Below are positions 8,282-16,242 of a stretch of 39,139 nt of DNA, piece by piece. The position numbers and the translations under genes are program-made. How positions within the stretch are numbered: position 1 is the stretch's first letter; each line of letters opens with the position of its first letter. Under the pieces are notes generated by a model. The model ran no database searches. It was not told where the DNA came from and saw only the letters and a program-made list of their open reading frames with translations. The stretch spans positions 1-39,139 of the forward strand of contig JAPSLQ010000011.1 in NCBI GenBank assembly GCA_031180595.1. Direction: 5' to 3'. This stretch comes from Isoptericola sp. Its GTDB lineage: Bacteria > Actinomycetota > Actinomycetes > Actinomycetales > Cellulomonadaceae.

Positions 8282-9259
8282 ATGAACCGACGTAGCACCC
8301 ACCTGCTCACGGCCGGGGCGGCGTTGGCCGTCACCGCGCTCACGCTCTCCGCCTGCTCCGGCGGCGAGGGCACGGGCGACGGCGGCGGTGACGCCGCCTA
8401 CCCGAGCGAGGACATCACGCTCATCGTCCAGGCCGCGGCCGGCGGCGGGTCCGACCTCACGTCCCGCGCCCTCGCGAACGAGCTCGAGCCGATCCTCGAC
8501 ACGTCCATCGTCGTCGAGAACCGTCCCGGCGCCTCCGGGTCGACCGCGATGCAGTACGTCGCCGACCAGGAGCCCGACGGGTACACGATCGGCTTCGTCC
8601 CCGTCGAGATCGCGATGCTCGGCCACCAGAACTTCGACGTCGACCCGGCCGACTACGACTTCCTCGGCCAGATCATGCTCGCGCCGGGCGTGCTCGTGGT
8701 CCCCGCGGACAGCCCGTACGAGACGCTCGACGACTTCGTCCAGGCAGCCCAGTCGCAGGAGCTGTCCGTGGCGAACTCGGGCGCCGGCTCCATCTGGGAG
8801 GCCGCGGCGCTCGGCCTCGCCGACGAGACGGGTGCGCAGCTCACGCCCGTCCCGTTCGACGGCGGTGCCCCGGCGCTCGCGGCGGCGGTCGGCGGCCAGG
8901 TCGACGCCGCGGTCGCCGGCAGCGGTGAGGTGTCCGCCGCCGTCGCCGAGGACCAGGTCCGGGCACTGGCGATCTTCCACTCGGAGCGCCACCCCGACCT
9001 CCCGGACACCCCGACGGCCGCCGAGGAGGGCTACGAGCTCGAGTTCGGCGGGTGGGGCGGCATCTACGCGCCCGCCGGTCTGCCGGACGACGTCCGCTCG
9101 ACGCTGGAGAGCTCGATCGAGGAGGCGGCGACGTCCGACGGGTTCGTCGAGACCGTCACGGCCTCCGGGGCACTGCCGGTCTACAAGTCGAGCAGCGAGT
9201 TCACCGAGTTCGTCAGCTCCGAGTACGAGCGATTCGGGCAGATCCTCGGGAACGGCTGA
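8282..9259 (+). CDS. tctC: Tripartite tricarboxylate transporter substrate-binding lipoprotein
   Basis: A 325-residue Bug/TctC-family solute receptor. A lipoprotein signal (TALTLSAC, lipidated Cys25) and a Gly-rich linker precede the binding domain. That domain has the family's IVQAAAGGGSDLTSRALANELE opening, VVENRPGASGSTAMQYVADQEPDGYTIG (split for description) and the C-terminal AEEGYELEFGGWGGIYAPAGLP segment. It binds a carboxylate or related ligand at the cell surface and hands it to the TctA/TctB channel. AAAGGAG lies about 10 bases before the ATG. Its stop overlaps the tctB start (TGATG), indicating coupled translation. The real ligand is unknown; linked genes suggest a sugar acid. Confidence 0.9.
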   Translation: MNRRSTHLLTAGAALAVTALTLSACSGGEGTGDGGGDAAYPSEDITLIVQAAAGGGSDLTSRALANELEPILDTSIVVENRPGASGSTAMQYVADQEPDGYTIGFVPVEIAMLGHQNFDVDPADYDFLGQIMLAPGVLVVPADSPYETLDDFVQAAQSQELSVANSGAGSIWEAAALGLADETGAQLTPVPFDGGAPALAAAVGGQVDAAVAGSGEVSAAVAEDQVRALAIFHSERHPDLPDTPTAAEEGYELEFGGWGGIYAPAGLPDDVRSTLESSIEEAATSDGFVETVTASGALPVYKSSSEFTEFVSSEYERFGQILGNG

Positions 9260-9759
9260 TGGACGCCAGCGCATCGCAGGTCACCCCGTCCGAACCGGAC
9301 GGGGTGACCCCCGCCCCCACCTCGCGACCCCTCGAGATCGCGTCCGCCGTCGGTGCCCTCGTGTTCCTGGGCGCGCTGGCGTTCCTCGCCCGGCGGATCG
9401 AGGTCCGGGCCGAGACCGGCGGGATCGACCCCCGCTGGTGGCCCGAGCTGCTCGGCACGGTCGGCGTCGTGCTGGCCCTCGCGCTGCTCGTCGTGGCCGT
9501 CGTCCGGCCGATGCCGCGTGACGACCTCGAGTCCTCGACGCATCGCGGCTTCGTGCGCCTCGGCCTCACCGTCGCCATCACCGCGGCGTACCTCGTCGCA
9601 TGGCCCCTGGTCGGGTTCCTCGTCGCGACCGCCCTCTTCCTCGTCGCGGTGACCGCCGTCTTCGGCGGGCGCGGCTGGGGCGCGCTGGTGCTGTTCCCGG
9701 CGATCACCACCGGCTTCATCCACCTGCTCTTCGACGTGCTCCTCGAGGTGCCCCTGTGA
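9259..9759 (+). CDS. tctB: Tripartite tricarboxylate transporter small membrane subunit
   Basis: A 166-residue membrane protein with about four hydrophobic segments (near residues 28-45, 64-83, 98-130 as two close helices, and 140-160) and a charged cytoplasmic N-terminus. Size, topology and position between tctC and tctA identify TctB, the poorly conserved small subunit. The ATG at 9259 overlaps the tctC stop, and its stop overlaps the tctA GTG start. A longer reading from 9052 lies wholly inside tctC and is rejected. Confidence 0.87.
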   Translation: MDASASQVTPSEPDGVTPAPTSRPLEIASAVGALVFLGALAFLARRIEVRAETGGIDPRWWPELLGTVGVVLALALLVVAVVRPMPRDDLESSTHRGFVRLGLTVAITAAYLVAWPLVGFLVATALFLVAVTAVFGGRGWGALVLFPAITTGFIHLLFDVLLEVPL

Positions 9760-11276
9760 ACGTCATCTCCGACGGCCTTGTCCCGCTTCTCGACGTCACC
9801 GTGGTGGTCTGCCTCCTCGCGGGCCTCCTCGTCGGCACCTTCGTCGGGCTCTTCCCCGGGATCACCGGCTCGATGGCGGTCGCGCTCGCGGCCGGCTTCA
9901 CGCTCACCCTCGAGCCCGTCCAGGGCCTCGCCGTCCTGCTGACGATCTACGTCGGCGCGAACTACGGCGACCGCATCCCGTCGATCCTCGTCAACACCCC
10001 GGGCACACCGGCCGCGATCGCCACGACGCTCGACGGCTACCCCATGGCCAAGCAGGGCAAGGCCGGCCTGGCTCTCGTCGCCTCGTCGTTCGTCACGACG
10101 GCGGGGATCCTCGTGTCGATGGCCGTCTTTCTCGTCGCGGCCCGCCCCATCGCGCAGTTCGCGCTCGAGTTCGGGCCGTCCGAGATGTTCGCCCTGGTGG
10201 TGTTCGGCCTCACCGTCATGATCTCCATCTCGTCGAAGTCGATCCTCAAGGGCGTCATCGCCGGCATCGTCGGCCTCGCGATCGCGACGGTCGGTCGCGA
10301 CCCGGTGACGGGCGACGAGCGGTTCGTCTTCGGCGTCAACGAGCTGAACTCGGGCCTCCCCTTCATCGCCGTCATCATCGGGCTCTTCGGCATCGCCGAG
10401 CTCTTCGACCAGCTCGTCACCCACCGCGAGCACCTGGTGCGGCCGATCTCGTCGCTGGGTCGCTGGTGGCCGAACCGGCGCGAGATCCGGCAGATGGGCA
10501 AGCCCTTCGCCCTGGGGTCGGTCATCGGCACGTTCGTCGGCATCGTGCCGGCCGCAGGCGGCGACATCGCCGGGCTGATCGGCTGGGACCGCGCCAAGCG
10601 GATGTCGAAGGAGCCCGAGAAGTTCGGCAAGGGCTCGCTGGAGGGTCTCACCGCGGCCGACACGTCGTCGAGCGCGACGCTCGGCGGCTCGCTGACCACG
10701 ACCATGGCGCTCGGCATCCCCGGTGACTCCGTCATGGCCGTGATGATCGGCTCGATGGTCATCTGGGGTCTGCAGCCGGGTCCGTCGCTGTTCAGCAACA
10801 GCCCCGACCTCGTCATCACGATCGCGGCGATCATGATCATCGCGACGCTGCTGTCCCTCCTGATCAGCCTCGTGCGCATGCGCGGGATGGTGCGCCTGCT
10901 CGACCTCCCGCAGCACTACCTGTGGGCGGGGATCCTCGTCTTCTGCGCCGTCGGCACCTACACCACGACCAACTCGATGTACACGGTCTGGGTCATGCTC
11001 GCGTCCGGCGTGGTCGGTCTCGTCATGAAGCGCACCGGGTTCCCGGCCGGACCGGTCGTCCTCGGCCTGCTGCTCGGCCCCCTCGCCGAGGCCAACCTGC
11101 GCCGCGCCCTGCTCATCGACGGGCCCGCGTCGCTCGTCACGCAGCCGATCTCGGCCGTCCTGCTCGTGCTGGCCCTGGTCGGGCTCGCGACGCCGCTCGT
11201 GGCGCGCGTCCGAGCGTCTCGTCGTCGCGAGCCTCGCGCCGAGGAGGCGCACGTCACGAGCGGGCGGGGCCGGTGA
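9756..11276 (+). CDS. tctA: Tripartite tricarboxylate transporter large permease
   Basis: A 506-residue polytopic permease (about 11-12 membrane segments). Family motifs are clear: GLLVGTFVGLFPGITGSM near the N-terminus, NYGDRIPSILVNTPGTPAA, the internal repeat GTFVGIVPAAGGDIAGLIGWDRAKRMSK (split for description), and TTTMALGIPGDSVMAVMIG. TctA forms the translocation path of a secondary, ion-coupled importer. The start is GTG at 9756, overlapping the tctB stop; upstream frame extension lies in tctB. Its stop overlaps the next gene's GTG, so transport and metabolism genes are translationally coupled. Confidence 0.93.
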   Translation: MNVISDGLVPLLDVTVVVCLLAGLLVGTFVGLFPGITGSMAVALAAGFTLTLEPVQGLAVLLTIYVGANYGDRIPSILVNTPGTPAAIATTLDGYPMAKQGKAGLALVASSFVTTAGILVSMAVFLVAARPIAQFALEFGPSEMFALVVFGLTVMISISSKSILKGVIAGIVGLAIATVGRDPVTGDERFVFGVNELNSGLPFIAVIIGLFGIAELFDQLVTHREHLVRPISSLGRWWPNRREIRQMGKPFALGSVIGTFVGIVPAAGGDIAGLIGWDRAKRMSKEPEKFGKGSLEGLTAADTSSSATLGGSLTTTMALGIPGDSVMAVMIGSMVIWGLQPGPSLFSNSPDLVITIAAIMIIATLLSLLISLVRMRGMVRLLDLPQHYLWAGILVFCAVGTYTTTNSMYTVWVMLASGVVGLVMKRTGFPAGPVVLGLLLGPLAEANLRRALLIDGPASLVTQPISAVLLVLALVGLATPLVARVRASRRREPRAEEAHVTSGRGR

Positions 11277-12391
11277 GCCCTGCTCCCGTGCGGACGGATC
11301 CACGCGTGCGCCGTCGATGGGTTGCGGTCGACCACCCCGGCTGGGTGCAGGCCCACGCCTCGACGGTCGTGGCGCACGACGGCGATGTGGTCGCCGCGTG
11401 GTTCGCCGGCACCCGCGAGGGCACGCCGGACAACCGGGTGTGGCTCGCGCGCCGCGGGCCAGGGGCCGCCTGGGGTCGGCCGGTCGTCGTGGACGCGGGT
11501 CGGGTCGCCCGGTGGAACCCCGTCCTCGCCCACGGACCGGCGGGCGACCTGTGGCTGTTCCTGCGCCGCGGCGCGCGGATCTCGGAGTGGAGCACCTGGG
11601 TGCGCCGCTCGGCGGACGGCGGGCGCACGTGGTCCGAGGCGGTCGAGCTGGTCCCGGGCGACGTGGGCGGTCGCGGGCCGGTGAAGAACCCTCCGGTCGT
11701 CGCGCCCGACGGCGCCTGGCTGGCGCCAGGGTCGACAGAGGAGTGGGGCGAGCGCCCGCGGTGGCAGCCGTTCGTCGACCGCTCGCAGGACGGCGGACAC
11801 ACGTGGCACGCGGCGCCCATCCCGCTCGACCGTGAGCGGCTGCGCGGCGCCGGCGCGATCCAGCCGGCCCTGTGGGTGGCCGACGGGCGGGTGCACGCGC
11901 TGCTGCGCAGCACCGAGGGCCGCGCCCTGCGGTCGTCCTCGGCGGACGGGGGCCGGACGTGGTCGGTCGCCGAGCCGACCGGACTGCCCAACAACAACTC
12001 GGGCCTCACCGTCGTGCCGCTGCCCGGCGGCGCGGTCGCGTGCGTCCACAACCCCGTCGCCGGCGACTGGGCGGCACGCTGCCCGCTCGTCGTGTCCGTC
12101 TCGACCGACGACGGCCGCACCTGGCGACAGGTCGTCACCGTCGAGGACGGCGTCACACCCGTCGAGGACGACCCGTTCCTCGTGCCGTCACCGCCACCTG
12201 CGGCACCGGCCTTCGAGCCCGCCGACGGCGGCGTCGGCACCGACGGCACCGGCGAGTACTCCTACCCGGCCGCCGTCGTCGTCCGCGACACGCTCCTGAT
12301 CACCTACACCTGGCAACGCCGCGGCATCGTCGAGGCACTCGTCCCGCTCGCGGCCCTCGCGCCGCGCCCCACCACCGAAGGAACACCATGA
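11273..12391 (+). CDS. Sialidase-like Asp-box (BNR) protein, no signal peptide
   Basis: A 372-residue six-bladed propeller-type protein of the exo-alpha-sialidase (BNR_2) superfamily. At least four Asp-box motifs of the S-x-D-x-G-x-T-W type are visible: SADGGRTWS, SQDGGHTWH, SADGGRTWS and STDDGRTWR, plus a STVVAHDGDVVAAWFAGTREG N-terminal blade. No signal peptide or membrane segment is present, so it is probably cytoplasmic, unlike secreted scavenging sialidases. It could act on an imported glycoside or oligosaccharide taken up by the TTT system; true sialidase activity is unproven, because this fold also covers other activities. The GTG start at 11273 overlaps the tctA stop and its stop overlaps the next ATG. 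Confidence 0.8.
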   Translation: MSPAPVRTDPRVRRRWVAVDHPGWVQAHASTVVAHDGDVVAAWFAGTREGTPDNRVWLARRGPGAAWGRPVVVDAGRVARWNPVLAHGPAGDLWLFLRRGARISEWSTWVRRSADGGRTWSEAVELVPGDVGGRGPVKNPPVVAPDGAWLAPGSTEEWGERPRWQPFVDRSQDGGHTWHAAPIPLDRERLRGAGAIQPALWVADGRVHALLRSTEGRALRSSSADGGRTWSVAEPTGLPNNNSGLTVVPLPGGAVACVHNPVAGDWAARCPLVVSVSTDDGRTWRQVVTVEDGVTPVEDDPFLVPSPPPAAPAFEPADGGVGTDGTGEYSYPAAVVVRDTLLITYTWQRRGIVEALVPLAALAPRPTTEGTP

Positions 12392-13245
12392 CCGCTCGCA
12401 TCATCAGCGCCGTCCCCGTCCCGTTCACCGCCGACGGCTCGCTCGACCTGGCCACCTACGACGCCGCCCTGGCTGCGATCGCGCCGCACGTGGGCGGTGC
12501 GCTGATCGCGGGGACGACCGGCGAGTTCCCGGCGCTCGACGACGACGAGCGGGTCGAGCTGTTCCGGCGGGCCGCGGACGTGCTGGGCGCCCAGCGCGTC
12601 GTCGCGCACCTCGGGCACGGGAGCACGCGGCAGGTGCTGCGCCTCGCCGAGGCCGTGGCCGGGCTCGGGATCGGCCGCTTCGCCCTGCTCAGTCCGTACT
12701 ACCTGCCGACCGACGACGACGGCGTCGTCGAGTTCTTCCGCGCGCTCACCGAGGCGCACCCTCAGGCCGAGGTCTACGCCTACCTCTTCCCGGAGCGCAC
12801 GGGGATGGACGTCTCGCCCGAGACGCTCGCGCGCGTCCTCGCGCTGCCCGGGATGGTCGGCGTGAAGCTGTCGGGCGGGGCCGCCGCGCGGCTGCCCGAG
12901 TACGCGGCGGTGCTCGGGCCCGACCACGAGCTCTACTCCGGCGACGACTCGACGCTCCCCGCGGTGCTCGCGGCGGGCGGGACCGGGGTCGTCTCGGGTG
13001 TGTCGAGCGCGTTCCCGGAGACCTTCGCCGCGCTCGCGCGGGCGCTGGACGCCGGGAGCCCGGACGCCGACGCCGCCCAGGCCGTGGTCAAGGAGATCGT
13101 CCCGCTCGTCGGTCCCACCGTCCCGCGGCTCAAGGCCGCGATGGCCGCGCGTGACGGCGCGCCCTGGGCCTCGCGCATGGCGCTGCCCGCCGTCGACGAC
13201 GCGACGCTCGAGGCGATCCGTGACGCCGTCGCGGCGCACCGCTGA
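12388..13245 (+). CDS. DapA-family (Schiff-base) lyase/synthase
   Basis: A 285-residue TIM-barrel of the dihydrodipicolinate synthase / N-acetylneuraminate lyase superfamily. Visible landmarks are GTTGE at residues 42-46, the Tyr of YLFPERTG (Tyr132), and Lys160 in GVKLSGG as the Schiff-base lysine. These enzymes cleave or form 2-keto acids, often 2-keto-3-deoxy sugar acids, via a pyruvate enamine. The GTTGE and P-x-RTG pattern is closer to DHDPS-like than to classic NanA members, so the specific substrate is open. ATG 12388 overlaps the preceding stop (ATGA), placing it in the tct-sialidase operon. A biosynthetic dapA role is unlikely in this setting. Confidence 0.85.
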   Translation: MTARIISAVPVPFTADGSLDLATYDAALAAIAPHVGGALIAGTTGEFPALDDDERVELFRRAADVLGAQRVVAHLGHGSTRQVLRLAEAVAGLGIGRFALLSPYYLPTDDDGVVEFFRALTEAHPQAEVYAYLFPERTGMDVSPETLARVLALPGMVGVKLSGGAAARLPEYAAVLGPDHELYSGDDSTLPAVLAAGGTGVVSGVSSAFPETFAALARALDAGSPDADAAQAVVKEIVPLVGPTVPRLKAAMAARDGAPWASRMALPAVDDATLEAIRDAVAAHR

Positions 13246-13267
13246 GCCCGGCCGACCAGGGAGCGAC

Positions 13268-14230
13268 ATGGGCGAGCAGCCGGTGAGCACCGCGGCCGGT
13301 GCGCCCGCCTCCGGGCGCGTCGCGGTCGTGGGGTCGGCCAACCTCGACGTCGTCGTCGACGTCCCGCGGCACCCGCGCGGCGGCGAGACGATCCTCGGCG
13401 GTGACCTGCGCCGCAGTCCCGGCGGGAAGGGAGCCAACCAGGCGGTCGCCGCCGCGCGGGCCGGCGGCGCCGACACCGTGCTGGTCGGGGCGCTCGGGCC
13501 CGACGACGGCGCCGAGGTCCTGCTGCGGTCGCTGACCGGGGCGGGGGTCCGGACCGACGGGGTGCGCCGCGTCGCCGCGGCCACGGGCACGGCGCTCATC
13601 ACGGTCTCGCCGGACGGCGAGAACGCGATCGTGGTGGCGCCGGGGGCCAACGCGCGCGTCGTCGTGGACGAGCCCGCGCGCGAGCTGGTGGCGGCGGCCG
13701 ACGTGGTGCTCGCGCAGCTCGAGGTCCCGCTCGACGTCGTCGTCGCGGCGGCCCGAGCGCGACGTCCCGGAGTCCCGTTCGTGCTCAACGCGGCGCCCTC
13801 GCGCGAGCTGCCCGCACCGGTGTGGCAGGACGTGGACGTCCTGGTCGTCAACGAGCACGAGGCTGCCGACCTCGCCGGACCGGACGGGGCGACTCAGCCC
13901 GAGCGGGCGCCGTCGGAGCTCGCGCGCCTGCTGCTCGCCCGCGTCCCCGCCGTCGTCGTGACGCTCGGCGGCGACGGCGCGCTCGTGGCCCGGCGTGGCC
14001 ACGACGACGTGCGGGTGCCGGGGGTCCGGGTCGACGTCGTGGACACGACGGGTGCGGGGGACACGTTCTGCGGGGTGCTCGCCGCCGAGCTCGCGCGCGG
14101 GGCCGACCTCGCCGAGGCCGCGCGCGTGGCGACCGTGGCGGGGGCGCTCGCCGTGACCCGGCACGGCGCGCAGGACGCCGTCCCGGGCCGCGCCGAGGTG
14201 CTCACACGCCGGTCGCGCGTGCCCGGATGA
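13268..14230 (+). CDS. PfkB-family carbohydrate kinase, ribokinase-like
   Basis: A 320-residue PfkB kinase. The N-terminal signature GGKGANQAVAAARAGG (near residue 52) and C-terminal signature DTTGAGDTFCG (residues 259-269, catalytic base Asp265) are intact, with VGSANLD at the start and NAAPSREL in the middle as in ribokinases. It transfers phosphate from ATP to a sugar or 2-keto-3-deoxy sugar acid. It follows the DapA-like gene after 22 bases containing AGGGAG, so it is the last operon gene. Its 3' end overlaps the convergent deoR gene by 29 bases. RbsK is the nearest familiar relative, but 2-keto-3-deoxygluconate kinase-type roles fit the neighbours too. Confidence 0.88.
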   Translation: MGEQPVSTAAGAPASGRVAVVGSANLDVVVDVPRHPRGGETILGGDLRRSPGGKGANQAVAAARAGGADTVLVGALGPDDGAEVLLRSLTGAGVRTDGVRRVAAATGTALITVSPDGENAIVVAPGANARVVVDEPARELVAAADVVLAQLEVPLDVVVAAARARRPGVPFVLNAAPSRELPAPVWQDVDVLVVNEHEAADLAGPDGATQPERAPSELARLLLARVPAVVVTLGGDGALVARRGHDDVRVPGVRVDVVDTTGAGDTFCGVLAAELARGADLAEAARVATVAGALAVTRHGAQDAVPGRAEVLTRRSRVPG

Positions 14231-14951
14231 TCGGGATCGGGAAGTGCGACGCCCGGATCGGGTCGAGCGTCGAGTCCGTGATTCCAGCCGTGAAGTCCTC
14301 GATCCCGAAGACGCGGAAGAGCGCCTCGCGACCGAACTTCGAGCTGTCGGCCACGAAGAAGGCTTCCGACGCGATGGACCGCATCTTGCGCTTGAGCTCG
14401 ATCTGGTAGCTCGTCGCCGCGTAGATGCCGTCCTCCATGACGGTCCCGGCGCCGAAGATCGCGACGTTGACCCGCAGGTTCTCGACCTGCTGGACCGACG
14501 TAGGGCCCCACATCGACGTCGTCGTGGGCAGCAGCTCACCGCCGACGAACACGAGGTTGACCTGCGGCTTGGTCGCGATCTCCAGGCCCACGTGCAGGTC
14601 GTGCGTGACGACGGTGAGGCGCTCGTGCGTCAGGTGCCGGGCGACCTCCAGGCAGGTGGACCCGCCGTCGAGGAGGACCGTCTGCCCCTCGAGGATCCGC
14701 TCGGCCATGGCGGCGCCGATGGCCTGCTTCTCGGCGCGGTGCAGGTTGCCCCCGTGCACGCGTCCGTGCTCGAAGGTGTGCACGGCGGCCGCGGCACCCC
14801 CGTGCGTCCGCGTGATCGCCCCCTCGGCCGCGAGGCGGTCGAGGTCGCGGCGGATCGTCGACGTGTCGACGTCGAACCGTGCCGCCAGGGCGGCGACGCT
14901 CTGGAAACCGTGCTGCTCAACGAGTTGCACGATCTGCTCGCGCCGAGTCAT
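14202..14951 (-). CDS. DeoR-family transcriptional regulator
   Basis: A 249-residue DeoR/GlpR-type repressor. The helix-turn-helix (residues 1-55) reads MTRREQIVQLVEQHG then VAALAARFDVDTSTIRRDL and a THGGA hinge. The C-terminal sugar-phosphate-sensing domain has LLDGGSTCLEVARHL and FVGGELLP. The start at 14951 follows GGAGGGGG by about 7 bases; the open frame runs further upstream through the divergent promoter and is rejected. It is divergent from the Lsr/Rha-type importer operon and probably represses it and itself, responding to a phosphorylated intermediate made by the DhaK/DhaL-like kinase. That effector idea is inference from family behaviour. Confidence 0.92.
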   Translation of the reverse strand: MTRREQIVQLVEQHGFQSVAALAARFDVDTSTIRRDLDRLAAEGAITRTHGGAAAAVHTFEHGRVHGGNLHRAEKQAIGAAMAERILEGQTVLLDGGSTCLEVARHLTHERLTVVTHDLHVGLEIATKPQVNLVFVGGELLPTTTSMWGPTSVQQVENLRVNVAIFGAGTVMEDGIYAATSYQIELKRKMRSIASEAFFVADSSKFGREALFRVFGIEDFTAGITDSTLDPIRASHFPIPIIRARATGV

Positions 14952-14995
14952 CGGTGACCCCCTCCGTCGTCCTGCGGCACAGGTTAGCAGCACCT

Positions 14996-15045
14996 TGTGC
15001 GCGAAAGTGCGCACACGCGGGATGGTGGGATGCACGAAACCGTGC
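14996..15045. promoter_or_regulatory. Twin CGAAA-containing inverted repeats, candidate DeoR operators
   Basis: TGTGCGCGAAAGTGCGCACA at 14996-15015 is an inverted repeat with 7-bp arms. GCACGAAACCGTGC at 15032-15045 is a second one with 5-bp arms. Both centre on CGAAA, a core often seen in DeoR/GlpR-type operators. A further TGTGCGC half-site is at 15074-15080. They lie just upstream of, and around, the predicted promoter of the importer operon. Confidence 0.6.
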
Positions 15046-15074
15046 TTGACGGGTCCTGATTAGCGGCCTAGCGT
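15046..15074 (+). promoter_or_regulatory. Predicted sigma-70-type promoter of the importer operon
   Basis: TTGACG at 15046-15051 and TAGCGT at 15069-15074 are separated by exactly 17 bases, a good actinobacterial housekeeping promoter. Transcription would start near 15081, about 54 bases before the binding-protein ATG. The -10 box touches a TGTGCGC half-site, fitting repression by DeoR. Confidence 0.6.
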
Positions 15075-15134
15075 GTGCGCAGTCGGGTGCGATGACCGCG
15101 CCGCACGACATGCAGATCACGAGGGAGTGAAGAG

Positions 15135-16178
15135 ATGAAGCACCTGCGCACACAGGCAGTCCTCGCCTCGGGCGTCGCCGCCCTGATGCTGGCCGGCTGC
15201 GGATCCGTCGGAGGCGCCTCCGCGGGCGCCGGTGGTGGCGCGGCGGGCGGCTCGGACGGGGCGGCAGCCACCATGGTCACCGTCGTCAAGGTCAAGGGCA
15301 TCCCGTGGTTCGACCGCATGGAGGAGGGTGTCCTGGCCTACGGGGAGCGCACCGGGATCGACGCCCGCGCCGAGGGCGGCGACGACGTCAGCCCGGAGAA
15401 GCAGATCCAGATCATCCAGGACCTCATCGCCCAGAAGCCCGACGCGATCACCGTCGTGCCGAACTCCCCGGAGTCGCTGTCCGCGGTGCTCAAGCAGGCG
15501 CAGGACCAGGGCATCGTCGTCGTCGCCCACGAGGCCACGGGCATCGAGAACGTCGACGTCGACATCGAGGCGTTCGACAACGCCGTCTACGGCCGCGAGA
15601 TCATGGAGAACCTGGCCGAGTGCATGGGCGGCGAGGGCACGTACGTGCAGTTCGTCGGCGGCCTCACCGCCAAGACGCACATGGAGTGGGTCGGCGCCGC
15701 CTACGACCTCCAGCAGGCGGAGTTCCCGGGCATGACCCGCGTCGAGACCCCGATCGAGAGCACCGACAACGAGACCGCGGCCTACGAGAAGGCCAAGGAG
15801 ATCCTCGCGAAGCACCCGGACATCAAGGGCTTCCAGGGCTCGGCCGGCAACGACGTCCCGGGCATCGCCCGCGCGGTCGAGGAGGCGGGCCTGGAGGACG
15901 AGACCTGCGTCATGGGCACCTCCATCCCGTCGGCCGCGTCGAAGTACCTGGCCACCGGCTCGATCGACAAGATCTTCTTCTGGGACCCGGCCCTGGCCGG
16001 CGAGGCCCAGCTCGAGATCGCCCGCATCCTCGCCGAGGGCGGCACGATCGAGGAGGGCACCGACCTCGGGATCGAGGGCTACGAGAGCCTCACCAAGCTC
16101 GAGGGCTACGACAACGTCTTCCTGGGCAACGCGTCGATCGCGGCCGACGCCGAGACCGCCGCCCAGTACGACTTCTGA
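15135..16178 (+). CDS. ABC importer sugar-binding lipoprotein (RbsB/LsrB/RhaS type)
   Basis: A 347-residue type I periplasmic-binding-protein-like receptor. The lipoprotein signal ends LMLAGC with Cys22. The mature part has TVVKVKGIPWFDRMEEGVLAYGE, the PDAITVVPNSPESL edge strand, and a C-terminal FFWDPALAGEA and YDF ending like LsrB/RhaS relatives. Residues that bind AI-2 in LsrB are not clearly kept (the usual WDSD region reads AHEAT), so autoinducer-2 is not proposed. A small polyol, ketose or deoxysugar is more likely. It is the first gene of an operon with one double ATPase and two permeases. A strong hairpin follows it, which would allow higher receptor than transporter expression. Confidence 0.88.
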   Translation: MKHLRTQAVLASGVAALMLAGCGSVGGASAGAGGGAAGGSDGAAATMVTVVKVKGIPWFDRMEEGVLAYGERTGIDARAEGGDDVSPEKQIQIIQDLIAQKPDAITVVPNSPESLSAVLKQAQDQGIVVVAHEATGIENVDVDIEAFDNAVYGREIMENLAECMGGEGTYVQFVGGLTAKTHMEWVGAAYDLQQAEFPGMTRVETPIESTDNETAAYEKAKEILAKHPDIKGFQGSAGNDVPGIARAVEEAGLEDETCVMGTSIPSAASKYLATGSIDKIFFWDPALAGEAQLEIARILAEGGTIEEGTDLGIEGYESLTKLEGYDNVFLGNASIAADAETAAQYDF

Positions 16179-16185
16179 CCGTCCT

Positions 16186-16221
16186 GGCGGGACGGGCACG
16201 ACGCACCGTGCTCGTCCCGCC
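16186..16221 (+). terminator. Intercistronic hairpin between receptor and ATPase genes
   Basis: GGCGGGACGGGCACG (16186-16200) pairs with CGTGCTCGTCCCGCC (16207-16221) over 15 positions, with a single G-U wobble and a 6-base ACGCAC loop. It begins 8 bases after the receptor stop. No T-run follows, so it is more likely a partial terminator or a 3'-end stabiliser of receptor mRNA than a full stop; ABC operons often use this to make excess receptor. Confidence 0.7.
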
Positions 16222-16242
16222 GTGGTGCTGGAAGGCGCACAG

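Noticed and set aside
9213-11303. 696-codon open frame on the minus strand opposite tctA/tctB
   Set aside because: It is Arg/Asp/Glu/His-rich with no recognisable domain and lies opposite clear membrane-protein genes; long antisense frames are expected at this GC content.
12388-13245. Calling the DapA-family gene nanA or dapA
   Set aside because: Sequence motifs (GTTGE, P-x-RTG) do not match classic NanA, and the operon setting does not fit lysine biosynthesis.
15135-16178. Reading the importer as an autoinducer-2 (Lsr) system
   Set aside because: The two-permease layout and YDF ending resemble Lsr, but the AI-2-contacting positions of LsrB are not kept and there is no LsrK, LsrF or LsrG nearby.
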